Shown here: positions 16,051 to 24,351 of the stretch, in pieces | How positions within the stretch are numbered: the first letter of the stretch is position 1 | Layout of the letters: every line of letters starts with the position of its first letter | NCBI GenBank assembly: GCA_900752115.1 | Contig: CAADUC010000018.1 | Location: forward strand, 1 to 35,739 | Direction of reading: 5' to 3' | Source of the DNA: Clostridia bacterium | GTDB lineage: Bacteria > Bacillota > Clostridia > Oscillospirales > Acutalibacteraceae | Length of the DNA stretch: 35,739 bases | Notes under the pieces: model-generated | The model's input: the letters and a program-made list of their open reading frames with translations, nothing else | Database searches by the model: none | What the model was told of the DNA's origin: nothing | Program-made: the position numbers and the translations under genes

Positions 16051-18029
16051 AATCGAGAGAAGAGCTGCTGCGGGGAGCCGTCGGAAAGCTGCGGCCCGAA
16101 AGCTCGCTGCGGGAAAAAGTCCTGTCCGGGCCTCAGAGACGAGCATACCGCCGCCCGGCAGTACGCAGGCTTTCTCTGGTGGGAGCCGCGTGTCTGGCTG
16201 TGCTGGCCGTTATGATCCTGCTGCCCAGCCTGCTTGACCTTTCCGTCGAACCGACGGGCGGGGCGGGGGCGTCCGTGCAGGATACGCCCTCTCTCAGCAT
16301 CGAAGGCGGAGAAGGCGAGCTGGATGGAGCGGACGGATTGGACGGGCAGGAAGAAACAGCCCAGTCGATCCTGATCGGTGTGATGAATGACGGCTCGTAT
16401 CTGGACGCCGTGGCGGTGACTGTAACCGATCCTCTGAGCGAGAGAGTTTCCTGCCTGTTTGTCAGCAGCTCCTGCGCGGTTGATGTGGAGAACGAGGGAG
16501 CCGTCCCGATTGGGGAGCTTTACCGTATCGGCGGTGTGGAACTCTTTGAGACAAAGGTGGAGGAACTGCTTGATATTGCGGTGGACGGGGCCGTTGTGCT
16601 GTCCTATGACGCGTTGGCCTCGTTTGTCGACGCGGAGGGCGGGACGTCCGTTTTTCTGCTCGACAACGAAGCGGCGTATCTCAATGAATGCAACGCCACC
16701 CTGCGGGGGCTTTCGACGGAGTATACCGCGGGGGCCTGCCAGCTCGACGGCCAGGAGGCCATGTGGCTTCTGCTCTTCACCGCGGACGGCGAGAACCAGC
16801 TGACGAGCCGCAGCGGACGGCGTGTTGCCCTGGCTGAATCGCTGTGGGCGGAATCCAATCTTGCGGAAACGCCCGCGCATGTTGAGGAGCTGCTCGCGGG
16901 TGCGCTGGATACCACGCTGCCCGAGCTTCCGGATGAAAAGACGATCGCCTCACACCTTTTGTATCAGTTTGACTGCATTGCCGTGCCGGACGATCCGATG
17001 AGTGTGGAAACCGACTACGACGCTGAAGGCCGCGAGCTGACGCTCTATGACCTTTCGGAACTGCGCGAGCGAGTGAAAGATTTCCTGATAAGTGAGGAAA
17101 TGGAGGATATGCTCTCCTCGACGTACCTGCCGCCGTATGGCGGCGGGGAGCTTTCTCCGCAGGATCAGGCGGTAGCCGAGGCTTTCCTTGCAATTTACGA
17201 ACGGGATACGGACGGTCTGAGCGTTTCGATTCCTGCCGTTTCTCTCGTTTCCTGGGACGGGCCGGACGAGAACGGCATGATCTCTGCTTCGGCCGCCTGT
17301 CTCTGCCGGTGTTTCCGGCTTGAGGGCACGATTTTGGATGCGGAGGACAGCGATCAGCTGATGGCGGCGTCCTTCCGTTTCCAGGAACAGGAGGACGGAA
17401 GTTACCGACGTCTTTCCACCGACGGGCTGCTGCTGAACAGTTCGGAAGATTTTGAAGATTTTGGGGCGTATCTGGAGCTGACGGGCGGAGATGAAGCGAC
17501 CGCTATACAGATATACGATATTCTGGTGGGAAGCAATGGGGTCATGTTCTATGACGCCATTGACGCGGCCCTCGCAAGCTACCGCACGGAGAACGGACTG
17601 GAAGACAGGATCACCGGATGTGAGATGTCGGTCTACGCTTCCATGATGACGCCGGTTTCTCCGCCGTTCGTCGACACGCTCACGGTTCCGGAGGAAACGG
17701 AGCTTATGGTGGAGAGCCCCGAGGGATGGAGCTTTGTACCCGAACAGCCGCAGCTCCTGCTGCAGTATCTGCAGCAGGAGAGATACAGTTATCTCGGAAG
17801 GTATCAGTTCTTTGACGAGCCGTACGGGTACTGCTTTGTGCTGATCTCGCCGGATGGAAGCGAAGAGCACAGGCTGATGGTTACGGAATCCGGTTTCCTG
17901 CTCGTCGATGGAGTCTACGTCTACGAAATGCCGCGGTTTGTGGAAGACGGCGATTTTGGAAATAGTCTCAACGAAGAGTATGAGAGAGCGCAGGAGAGCG
18001 GCACGCTGAACACAGGATTCCAGCCTTGA
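16047..18029 (+). CDS. Anti-sigma-type membrane protein with degenerate LCP-like domain
   Basis: A 660-residue protein with a basic cytoplasmic tail (1-41), one transmembrane helix (about 42-63), an acidic Gly-rich linker (65-104) and a large outside part. Residues about 105-199 follow the LytR-CpsA-Psr pattern: QSILIGVMNDG, LDAVAVTVTDP, then IGELYRIGGVELFETKVEELL and the strand VLSYDALASFVDAEGG. LCP enzymes attach polymers to peptidoglycan using an Arg-Asp pair; here the pair is Ser141-Ser142 (FVSSSCAVDV), so catalysis is unlikely. Residues about 280-660 match nothing I recognise. It overlaps the sigma gene by 4 nt, so it probably restrains that factor and senses something at the envelope. 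The LCP assignment is by pattern and needs structure prediction. Confidence 0.75.
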   Translation: MKSREELLRGAVGKLRPESSLREKVLSGPQRRAYRRPAVRRLSLVGAACLAVLAVMILLPSLLDLSVEPTGGAGASVQDTPSLSIEGGEGELDGADGLDGQEETAQSILIGVMNDGSYLDAVAVTVTDPLSERVSCLFVSSSCAVDVENEGAVPIGELYRIGGVELFETKVEELLDIAVDGAVVLSYDALASFVDAEGGTSVFLLDNEAAYLNECNATLRGLSTEYTAGACQLDGQEAMWLLLFTADGENQLTSRSGRRVALAESLWAESNLAETPAHVEELLAGALDTTLPELPDEKTIASHLLYQFDCIAVPDDPMSVETDYDAEGRELTLYDLSELRERVKDFLISEEMEDMLSSTYLPPYGGGELSPQDQAVAEAFLAIYERDTDGLSVSIPAVSLVSWDGPDENGMISASAACLCRCFRLEGTILDAEDSDQLMAASFRFQEQEDGSYRRLSTDGLLLNSSEDFEDFGAYLELTGGDEATAIQIYDILVGSNGVMFYDAIDAALASYRTENGLEDRITGCEMSVYASMMTPVSPPFVDTLTVPEETELMVESPEGWSFVPEQPQLLLQYLQQERYSYLGRYQFFDEPYGYCFVLISPDGSEEHRLMVTESGFLLVDGVYVYEMPRFVEDGDFGNSLNEEYERAQESGTLNTGFQP

Positions 18030-18066
18030 CAAGAGACGGGGAAAAAGGGATAATAGAATCAGGACT

Positions 18067-18102
18067 TGAAAAGTCCCGCCGGACAGCCGGCGGGACTTTT
18101 TT
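18067..18102 (+). terminator. Strong intrinsic terminator
   Basis: AAAAGTCCCGCCGG (18069-18082) pairs perfectly with CCGGCGGGACTTTT (18087-18100), with T6 at the end. It closes the second ECF operon. Confidence 0.92.
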
Positions 18103-18346
18103 GATAGGATGAAAGCAAAGCATCGGGGGCATCCTTTTCTCATGGGAGCGCGCCGGGAGGCGCGCAGAGTGGGAGAACCAGGACGCGCACGGATCGCAGC
18201 TCCGCCGCCCGGGCTCCAGCCTCCGGTGCTCGAAAGAAAACGAATGGCGCTGTGGAATGCGGCAGGGCGCGTCCCGGGAAACGGACAGGCCCCGCGGAGA
18301 ACAAGATTGGCAAACGCCGGCCGTCCGGCCGGAGGGAGGGATATGC
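18103..18346 (+). other. GC-rich structured gap before the glycosyltransferase
   Basis: No gene and no clear promoter were seen. It contains GCGCGCC-GGGA-GGCGCGC (18148-18165) and CCGGCC-GTCC-GGCCGG (18317-18332); the latter touches the ribosome site GGAGGGAGGG and might lower access to it. Confidence 0.35.
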
Positions 18347-19297
18347 ATGAAAAAGGTAGCCGTGCTGATTCCGTGCTACAATGAGGAGAAAACCGTGCAG
18401 AAGGTGGTGGAGGATTACCGCCGCGTGCTTCCGCAGGCTGATATTTATGTTTACGACAACAATTCCACCGATCGGACCGCTGAGCTTGCCGCGCAGGCAG
18501 GGGCCATCGTGAAGAGGGAATACCGTCAGGGCAAGGGGAACGTGATTCGCTCCATGTTCCGCCAGATTGACGCCGACTGTTATCTTATGATCGACGGCGA
18601 CGACACCTACCCCGCTGAGCCTGCCCCCGAAATGGTGCGGATGATTCTCGACGGAGAGGCGGACATGGTCAACGGCGACCGCCTTTCCTCGACGTACTTC
18701 ACCGAGAACAAGCGGCCGTTCCATAATACGGGAAACCGTCTGGTGCGGGGACTGATCAATCATCTGTTTCACGCCGACGTGCGCGACATCATGACGGGAT
18801 ACCGCGCTTTCAGCCGCGGTTTTGTGAAAACCTTCCCCGTTCTTTCGCGCGGCTTTGAGATTGAGACGGAGATGACGATCCACGCCGTGGACAAGAATTT
18901 TCTCATCCGGGAGGTTCCCGTGGACTACCGCGATCGGCCCGAGGGGAGCGTTTCGAAGCTCAACACCTACTCCGACGGTGCGAAGGTGCTGTGCACCATC
19001 TTCCGCCTGTATAAGGATTATAAGCCCTTTGCTTTCTTCGGTATGGGAGCGCTTCTCTTCCTGATTCTGGCCGCGGTCCTGTTTCTTCCGGTTGGAATCG
19101 AATTTCTGCGCACCGGCCTGGTGCCGCGCTTCCCGACGCTGATTGTCTCGGTTACGCTGGCCCTGTGCGCGCTGCTCTCCTTTGTTGCCGGGGTGATCCT
19201 TGACGTGGTGGTGAAGAAGCACCGTCAGCTGTTTGAGCTGATGCTGACCATGTTTGAGAAGGGAGGCCGCCATGAGGCTGACGGGCTGGATCGCTGA
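18347..19297 (+). CDS. GT2 family glycosyltransferase with C-terminal membrane helices
   Basis: A 316-residue glycosyltransferase of the GT-A fold. The N-terminus VAVLIPCYNEEKTV is the nucleotide-sugar binding start, and DGDDT at 83-87 is the metal-binding DxD motif. Two hydrophobic stretches (about 230-255 and 270-295) anchor the C-terminus. The pattern resembles polyprenyl-phosphate mannosyl/glucosyltransferases (DPM1/GtrB-like), which load a sugar on a lipid carrier at the inner membrane face. The ATG at 18347 follows GGAGGGAGGG by 6 nt; an upstream in-frame ATG lacks a site. It overlaps the next gene by 26 nt, a large membrane protein that could use the lipid-linked sugar. The sugar identity is unknown. 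Confidence 0.93.
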   Translation: MKKVAVLIPCYNEEKTVQKVVEDYRRVLPQADIYVYDNNSTDRTAELAAQAGAIVKREYRQGKGNVIRSMFRQIDADCYLMIDGDDTYPAEPAPEMVRMILDGEADMVNGDRLSSTYFTENKRPFHNTGNRLVRGLINHLFHADVRDIMTGYRAFSRGFVKTFPVLSRGFEIETEMTIHAVDKNFLIREVPVDYRDRPEGSVSKLNTYSDGAKVLCTIFRLYKDYKPFAFFGMGALLFLILAAVLFLPVGIEFLRTGLVPRFPTLIVSVTLALCALLSFVAGVILDVVVKKHRQLFELMLTMFEKGGRHEADGLDR

Positions 19298-21128
19298 GAA
19301 AAGAGAGACGCTTACGGGCGCCGGATGCCTGCTTTTCGCATTTGGCTGCGTTTTTCTGTTTTTCCGCTTTTTTGGGCTCCTGTGGAATCCGCTGCTTTTC
19401 GTACTGGCCTCCGGTGCGCTGGTGCTTGCATTGCGCTCCGCGCTGCGCTGTACGGATCGCCGTACCTGGCTGACGTTTTCCGCTTTTTCGGCGCTGTTTT
19501 CCGCCGCGCTTGTTGTCGGGCGGCGCGTTGATATGGAGGCAGCGGAGTTTCTCGGCCTTTCCGCGTCCGACTTTGTCTATTGGGTGTGCTTTTCCGTCTG
19601 CTTTGCGGGGCTCGGTACAACCGTGTCCGAGTGGCTGCGTGCGCATCCGCTTCTGCCGCTTCGTGTACCGGAGCCGGAGGCGGTGTCCTCGCGCCTGATG
19701 AGCTGGGCGTCCTGGACGGGGATTGTCATGGCCGGCTATCTTTTTTATTATTTTGTCTTTTTCCCCGCTCTTATGACGGGAGACTCCTTTGCCTGCTACG
19801 TGCGTGCCGCGGGAATTGCGCCGATTTCCAACCAGCAGCCGGTGGTATACCAGCTGATTCTGGCCGTTTTTGTCGCGCTTGGGAACCTGTTCGGCGATCC
19901 CAACGCCGGGGTGGCCTTTTTCACTTTGTTTCAGTCGCTTTGCATGGCGTCGATTTTCGGTTACTCCCTGTACTGGATGCGCCGCCGCGGCTGTCCGCGC
20001 GCCGTACTGTGGGTGCTTGCTCTTTGGTTTGGCTTTTCTCCGCTGCACGGCATGTATGCCGTCACCATCTGGAAGGATGTCCCGTTCGGCGGAATGGTGC
20101 TTTTGCTCACGCTGTTTCTGGCCGACGTGGTGCGTACCGGCGGGAAGAACCTGCTGCGCTGGCAGGGAACGGTGCATTTTGTGCTGCTCTGCCTGGGAAC
20201 GGCATTTCTGCGCAACAACGGCCTGTATCTGCTGGTGTGCGTGTTCCTTGTGGCCGGTGTACAGCTGCGCGCGCACTGGAAACGTCTTGTGCCGGTGTTC
20301 CTTTCACTCCTTGTCGGGATCAGCCTGATTCAGGGGCCGCTTTATGCCGTGTGCGGGTTCGCGCAGAGCCCGTTTGCCGAGTCGCTTGCGATCCCGCTGC
20401 AGCAGATGGCCCGCGTTGTGAGCCGCGACGGCGAGATAACGCAGGAACAGGCCGATTATCTCGATCAGCTCCTGCCGCTGGAGGAGACGAAGGAGGCCTA
20501 CTGGGCCTTTACCGCGGACCGTATCAAATTCCACGAGGATTTCGACGACGAATTTCTCGAGGGCGACAAGGGCGGCTTTTTCTCCACCTGGTTTGGAATG
20601 CTCTTCCCGAATTTCAAAGAGTACTGTATTGCCTTCTTGATGGAAACGGTCGGCTATTGGCGGCTCGGTACGACGAACTGGATTGTCGCGGATGGAATTG
20701 TCGGCTACGGTGATACCTACGGCATTGAGCCGGCCAATCTTTCGGAGCGTGTGTTCGGAACGGATTTGCAGCAGGTGATTCAGACCAAGACGGAGGAGCT
20801 GCAGGAGAACGAGCTTTTCGGCCCTCTCTACAACATTGCATCCATGGTCTGGCTGGTGTTCTTTGCGGGCGCTCTTCTGATTGCACGCAGGCAGAGCCGG
20901 GCTCTTCTGTTCCTTATTCCGCTGCTTGCGCTCTGGGCGACCACCATGATTGCCGCGCCTACCTATTGTGAGCTGCGCTATCTGTACGCTTTCTTTACGG
21001 CGGTGCCTGTTGTTGTGTGGCTTGCTCTGCCGCGCAAAGGGGAGCCGGTTCCCGTTCGCCGGGAGGAGCATTCGGCCCGCCGCAGGGGGCGGCATGAGCG
21101 GCGCGGAAGGCCGCAGGAGAGCATGTAA
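19272..21128 (+). CDS. Polytopic membrane protein, DUF6020-like
   Basis: A 618-residue integral membrane protein with about eleven hydrophobic segments in the N-terminal 370 residues, a soluble loop (about 380-500) and two or three more helices before a very basic Arg-rich tail. The layout and motif PALMTGDSFACYVRA resemble DUF6020 proteins, which look like GT-C glycosyltransferases that take sugars from lipid carriers. The ATG at 19272 has GGGAGG upstream and overlaps the GT2 gene by 26 nt, so the two are coupled. I infer that the pair adds a sugar to an exported polymer or protein. The family call is by pattern and is moderate. Confidence 0.75.
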   Translation: MRLTGWIAEKRETLTGAGCLLFAFGCVFLFFRFFGLLWNPLLFVLASGALVLALRSALRCTDRRTWLTFSAFSALFSAALVVGRRVDMEAAEFLGLSASDFVYWVCFSVCFAGLGTTVSEWLRAHPLLPLRVPEPEAVSSRLMSWASWTGIVMAGYLFYYFVFFPALMTGDSFACYVRAAGIAPISNQQPVVYQLILAVFVALGNLFGDPNAGVAFFTLFQSLCMASIFGYSLYWMRRRGCPRAVLWVLALWFGFSPLHGMYAVTIWKDVPFGGMVLLLTLFLADVVRTGGKNLLRWQGTVHFVLLCLGTAFLRNNGLYLLVCVFLVAGVQLRAHWKRLVPVFLSLLVGISLIQGPLYAVCGFAQSPFAESLAIPLQQMARVVSRDGEITQEQADYLDQLLPLEETKEAYWAFTADRIKFHEDFDDEFLEGDKGGFFSTWFGMLFPNFKEYCIAFLMETVGYWRLGTTNWIVADGIVGYGDTYGIEPANLSERVFGTDLQQVIQTKTEELQENELFGPLYNIASMVWLVFFAGALLIARRQSRALLFLIPLLALWATTMIAAPTYCELRYLYAFFTAVPVVVWLALPRKGEPVPVRREEHSARRRGRHERRGRPQESM

Positions 21129-21262
21129 AACAAAAGCGATATTTTTTGTACTGTATTACCACTTGTATTTCCATTTTCGACAGAATAGTATAAGAATAGG
21201 AGGATTTCCCGTGCCGAAGAGAAGGCGCGGTGTGAGTCAACGCTTGAGAGAGGAAGTCCGGC

Positions 21263-22183
21263 ATGTGGAGGAGGAAAGGAAAAGAGAAGAGGTTCCGCGT
21301 TTCGGCGGCTGTCCTTCTGGCGGCCGTTCTTCTTCTTCTGCCCTCCTGTGAGGCAATGCCGGAACAAACCGTCTCAAGCGCCGCGTCGGCTGCGCCGGCT
21401 CCTGTCGTGTCGGACGGCGGCGGAGAGGCCGAGGGCGGCCTGCCCACAGACGCCGTCTATGAGGAAGACGAAGAAAGTGAGCGGGAGGTTACGTACCGTG
21501 TGGAGGAATATACGCTGCGCGAGGAACATCTGGAGTTTTATGTGACCTATCCGCAGCTGGACGGAACGAAGCATGAGGAAATCAACGCGCTGCTCAAGGA
21601 GAGGGGCCTGCAGACGGCGGAATCCCTTTTGCTCGAGGAGGAAAAACGCCAGGAGGCTCTGAGCGCAAGCTCTGCACCGGCAGACGAATCCGGATCTTCG
21701 GCTTCTGCTTCTTCTCAGGCAGAGCCTGCCGGAGAAGAAGGGAGCCGTCTGGTCACGCTTATGGGAGGCAGCGAGTGTTATGTGCCTTCCTCCGATTTTC
21801 TGAGCGTTTCGTTTACCATGGATATCAGCGACACGACGCAGGCAATCCCGTCGAAGGAATGGTACAGCCTGAATTACGATTTGCGGCGCGGGGAAGAGGT
21901 TACCTGCGCGGATCTTTTCGCGGATCTGGACGGCCTTGCGGCCGCGCTGCGGGAACAGGTGGAGAAGGACGAACTCGACGAGAGCCTGCAGAACTATCTG
22001 ACGCGCGACAGGCTGCGTGCCGGCCTGCCGGGAGTACCGGTGGCCTTCGGAATTGGATTCGCGGAATTTGGATTCCCCGTTCCCCGTTCATCCGGGGATG
22101 TGATCCGCATTTCGCTCCCGCTGCGCAAGGCGGCCGCATACCGCAGTGATAATACGCTGTGGGACGCGATTGGAACGTCGTGA
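21263..22183 (+). CDS. RsiV-like lipoprotein (DUF4163/DUF3298-type domain)
   Basis: A 306-residue secreted lipoprotein. A basic start, a Leu/Ala-rich core and the lipobox LPSC (Cys29) predict lipid anchoring outside the membrane. A long acidic Ser/Ala-rich segment splits the domain. The parts EFYVTYPQLDGTKHEEINALL and WYSLNYDLRRGEEVTCADLF follow the pattern of DUF4163 and DUF3298, the extracellular domain of the anti-sigma factor RsiV, which binds lysozyme in Bacillus. Unlike RsiV it has no cytoplasmic tail or adjacent sigma gene, so it cannot be a classic anti-sigma factor. The ATG at 21263 has GAGAGGAAG upstream. A stronger AGGAGG with GTG at 21211 opens another frame that stops after 46 codons. 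Confidence 0.8.
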   Translation: MWRRKGKEKRFRVSAAVLLAAVLLLLPSCEAMPEQTVSSAASAAPAPVVSDGGGEAEGGLPTDAVYEEDEESEREVTYRVEEYTLREEHLEFYVTYPQLDGTKHEEINALLKERGLQTAESLLLEEEKRQEALSASSAPADESGSSASASSQAEPAGEEGSRLVTLMGGSECYVPSSDFLSVSFTMDISDTTQAIPSKEWYSLNYDLRRGEEVTCADLFADLDGLAAALREQVEKDELDESLQNYLTRDRLRAGLPGVPVAFGIGFAEFGFPVPRSSGDVIRISLPLRKAAAYRSDNTLWDAIGTS

Positions 22184-22223
22184 ATTTCTTTAACCTTATA
22201 TATAGTGGAATTTGCAGTGCGGA

Positions 22224-22247
22224 CGGTTCCACGGAAGCGTGGAACCG
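22224..22247 (+). terminator. Hairpin after the RsiV-like gene
   Basis: CGGTTCCACG pairs with CGTGGAACCG around a GAAG loop. No T tract follows, so it may work with the next hairpin rather than alone. Confidence 0.4.
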
Positions 22248-22259
22248 CCGTGAAGAAAT

Positions 22260-22291
22260 ACGAGCCGGACGGTTTCTGCCGTCCGGCTCGT
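22260..22291. terminator. Perfect 13-bp hairpin
   Basis: ACGAGCCGGACGG pairs with CCGTCCGGCTCGT around TTTCTG. Both sides lack a long T tract. It separates the lipoprotein gene from the ribosomal operon and may terminate weakly in either direction. Confidence 0.5.
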
Positions 22292-22362
22292 TCAGCGAAA
22301 ATACGCAGTCAAAATATACAAAAAAATCCTGAAAAAATCTGATAGAAGAGAGAAGATTCAGC

Positions 22363-22391
22363 TTGCCTTTTTCTGCCTTCTGTGGTATCAT
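22363..22391 (+). promoter_or_regulatory. Promoter of the S10-spc operon
   Basis: TTGCCT (22363-22368), a 17-nt spacer and TATCAT (22386-22391). It starts a leader of about 285 nt before rpsJ. Confidence 0.6.
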
Positions 22392-22397
22392 AATCAG

Positions 22398-22684
22398 GTC
22401 GAGACTGCGACAGATATGCGTTGAAGCGGGAGGTTGCGGCTGAAAACAGCCGGTTTTTCCGTGGAGTATGTCCGATTTTAAACCGGGCGACAGATATTTT
22501 GGATGAGGGAACGGCCGCATGAAGGGTTGCTGCGCCGTACCAGGTCCAGACGTTTTTATGCCACCTGCCGGGTTTAGCTTGCAAAAGTCAAATCCGGTTT
22601 TTTAATGTCCGGCCACGAAACACCCGGAACAGTGTGAGGAAATAAAAACGTCGCCCGCCAACTACAACAAGGAGGCGATTCTAA
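22398..22684 (+). promoter_or_regulatory. Structured S10 operon leader with attenuator hairpins
   Basis: The leader has a terminator-like hairpin CGGCTG-AAAA-CAGCCG with G-T5 (22437-22458), a second hairpin-plus-T6 (22568-22603) and an ACGGC/GCCGT stem (22511-22538). The segment AAACCGG near 22480 could pair with the 5' arm of the second hairpin, which would prevent it. The direct repeat GCGACAGATAT occurs at 22407 and 22487. This suggests transcription attenuation of ribosomal protein synthesis; the ligand is unknown. Confidence 0.5.
22568..22603 (+). terminator. Leader terminator (attenuator) before rpsJ
   Basis: CCGGGTTT (22568-22575) pairs with AAATCCGG (22590-22597), with one G-U pair, and T6 follows directly. 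It sits about 80 nt before rpsJ, so full termination would shut off the operon. Confidence 0.6.
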
Positions 22685-22996
22685 GTGGCAGTCAAAGAGA
22701 AAATCAGAATCAGAATCAAGGGGTACGATCATCAGCTGGTGGATCAGTCCGCCGAGAAGATTGTCCAGACGGCGAAGAGAACCGGGGCCCGTGTGAGCGG
22801 TCCGGTCCCGCTCCCGACGGAGAAGCAGATCGTGACGATCCTGCGTGCTGTTCACAAATATAAGGACAGCCGTGAGCAGTTTGAAATGCGCACCCACAAG
22901 AGACTGATTGACATCCTCCGGCCCTCGAACAAGACCGTGGATGCTCTGATGGGTCTGGAGCTCCCCGCAGGCGTTGACGTCGAGATCAAGCTCTGA
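22685..22996 (+). CDS. rpsJ: 30S ribosomal protein S10
   Basis: A 103-residue S10 ([22 protein letters not shown]), with the long tip loop at about 40-62 that reaches into the 30S head. It also acts as NusE in antitermination complexes. It starts with GTG at 22685, with AAGGAGG 8 nt upstream. It is the first gene of the operon, behind the attenuator leader. The 81-nt spacer to rplC carries a GTTGGC-GAAA-GCCAAC hairpin. Confidence 0.98.
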   Translation: MAVKEKIRIRIKGYDHQLVDQSAEKIVQTAKRTGARVSGPVPLPTEKQIVTILRAVHKYKDSREQFEMRTHKRLIDILRPSNKTVDALMGLELPAGVDVEIKL

Positions 22997-23035
22997 GAGC
23001 TGATTCGAAGTTAACCTACCGGCGGCTGGGGTCAT

Positions 23036-23051
23036 GTTGGCGAAAGCCAAC
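23036..23051 (+). promoter_or_regulatory. GAAA-tetraloop hairpin between rpsJ and rplC
   Basis: GTTGGC-GAAA-GCCAAC, a perfect 6-bp stem with a stable GNRA loop and no T tract. It is likely an mRNA structure rather than a terminator. Confidence 0.5.
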
Positions 23052-23077
23052 CAATAACCTGCATAGGAGGTAAAACA

Positions 23078-23710
23078 ATGCAAAAAGGTATCATCGGCAA
23101 GAAGATCGGCATGACGCAGATCTTCGACGAAAAGGGAAATGTGGTTCCCGTCACCGTCATCGAGGCCGGCCCGTGCATCGTGACGCAGAAGAAGACCGTC
23201 GAGAACGACGGCTACGATGCGGTCCAGCTCGGCTACGGCGATCAGAAGGCCAACCGTGTGACGAAGCCCCTCAAGGGTCACTTCGACAAGGGCAACGTCG
23301 CTCCGAAGAAGAAGCTGCAGGAGTTCCGCTTTGAGGATATCAGCGGCCTGAACGTGGGCGACCTTGTGAAGGCCGACGTGTTCGCCGCCGGCGACAAGGT
23401 GGACGTGCAGGGCACCAGCAAAGGTAAGGGCTACGCCGGCGCCATCAAGCGCTGGAACCAGCACCGTCTCCGTGAGAGCCACGGTACCGGTCCGGTTGCG
23501 CGCCATGCCGGTTCCAACGGCCCGGTTTCCGATCCTTCCCGCGTGTTCAAGGGCAAGCACCTGCCCGGACACCTGGGCGCAGAGAAGGTTACCGTCCAGA
23601 ATCTGACTGTTGTCAAAGTGGATGCTGAGAACAATCTGATTGCGATTAAGGGCGCCGTCCCCGGCCCCAACGGCGGATATGTTGTCATCCATGACAGCGT
23701 CAAAGCGTAA
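23078..23710 (+). CDS. rplC: 50S ribosomal protein L3
   Basis: A 210-residue L3 beginning [20 protein letters not shown], an early assembly protein of the large subunit that touches the peptidyl-transferase centre through its loop (about 125-160, [19 protein letters not shown] and onwards). The ATG at 23078 has AGGAGG upstream. Full length, with no oddities. Confidence 0.98.
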   Translation: MQKGIIGKKIGMTQIFDEKGNVVPVTVIEAGPCIVTQKKTVENDGYDAVQLGYGDQKANRVTKPLKGHFDKGNVAPKKKLQEFRFEDISGLNVGDLVKADVFAAGDKVDVQGTSKGKGYAGAIKRWNQHRLRESHGTGPVARHAGSNGPVSDPSRVFKGKHLPGHLGAEKVTVQNLTVVKVDAENNLIAIKGAVPGPNGGYVVIHDSVKA

Positions 23711-23727
23711 GGGAAGGAGGAATTCGA

Positions 23728-24351
23728 ATGCCTAAGGTAGCAGTACTTGATATGGCCGGCAAAGAGGTCGGAAGCATCGACCTGTCCGAGGCCGTATTTG
23801 GAATGGAACCCAATAAGAGCGTCATGCTCCATATGGTGAAGAATTATCTGGCCAACCAGCGCCAGGGCACCCAGTCCGCTCTGACCCGCGCGGAGGTTTC
23901 CGGCGGCGGCAAGAAGCCGTGGCGTCAGAAGGGCACGGGCCACGCGCGTCAGGGCTCCACCCGCGCTCCGCAGTGGACCCACGGCGGCATTGTGTTTGCG
24001 CCGAAGCCGCGCGACTACAGCTACACCGTGAATAAGAAGGTCAGACGCCTGGCCATGAAGTCCGCGTTCTCCGCCAAGGTGGCCGGAAACGAGATGGTCG
24101 TTATCGACGCCATCACGATGGACGAGTACAAGACCAAGACGATCGCCGCGATGCTCAAGGCTGTCGGAGCTGAGAAGAAGGCCCTCATCGTTCTCCCTGA
24201 GGTCAACGAGAAGGTCATCGCCTCCGCCGCGAACATCCCGGGCGTCAAGACCGCCCAGGTCAACACCTTAAACGTGTACGACATCCTCAACGCTGACATG
24301 TTCATCGTTGCGAAGGACGCCGTCGCCAAGATCGAGGAGGTGTATGCATAA
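23728..24351 (+). CDS. rplD: 50S ribosomal protein L4
   Basis: A 207-residue L4. The extended loop GGGKKPWRQKGTGHARQGS is the part that lines the peptide exit tunnel, a site of macrolide-resistance changes; it looks wild type. In E. coli L4 represses its own operon through the leader; here that link is only a possibility. It starts 17 nt after rplC, and its TAA overlaps the rplW ATG by one base. Confidence 0.98.
   Translation: MPKVAVLDMAGKEVGSIDLSEAVFGMEPNKSVMLHMVKNYLANQRQGTQSALTRAEVSGGGKKPWRQKGTGHARQGSTRAPQWTHGGIVFAPKPRDYSYTVNKKVRRLAMKSAFSAKVAGNEMVVIDAITMDEYKTKTIAAMLKAVGAEKKALIVLPEVNEKVIASAANIPGVKTAQVNTLNVYDILNADMFIVAKDAVAKIEEVYA

Noticed and set aside
19152..20276. Minus-strand open frame of 374 codons opposite the GT2/DUF6020-like genes
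   Set aside because: The product is Lys/Gln/His-rich low complexity, while the plus strand has clear membrane helices and ribosome sites.
22574..23692. Minus-strand open frame of 372 codons across rpsJ and rplC
   Set aside because: It is antisense to two conserved ribosomal genes and its product is a Val/Leu/Asp-rich shadow with no motif.
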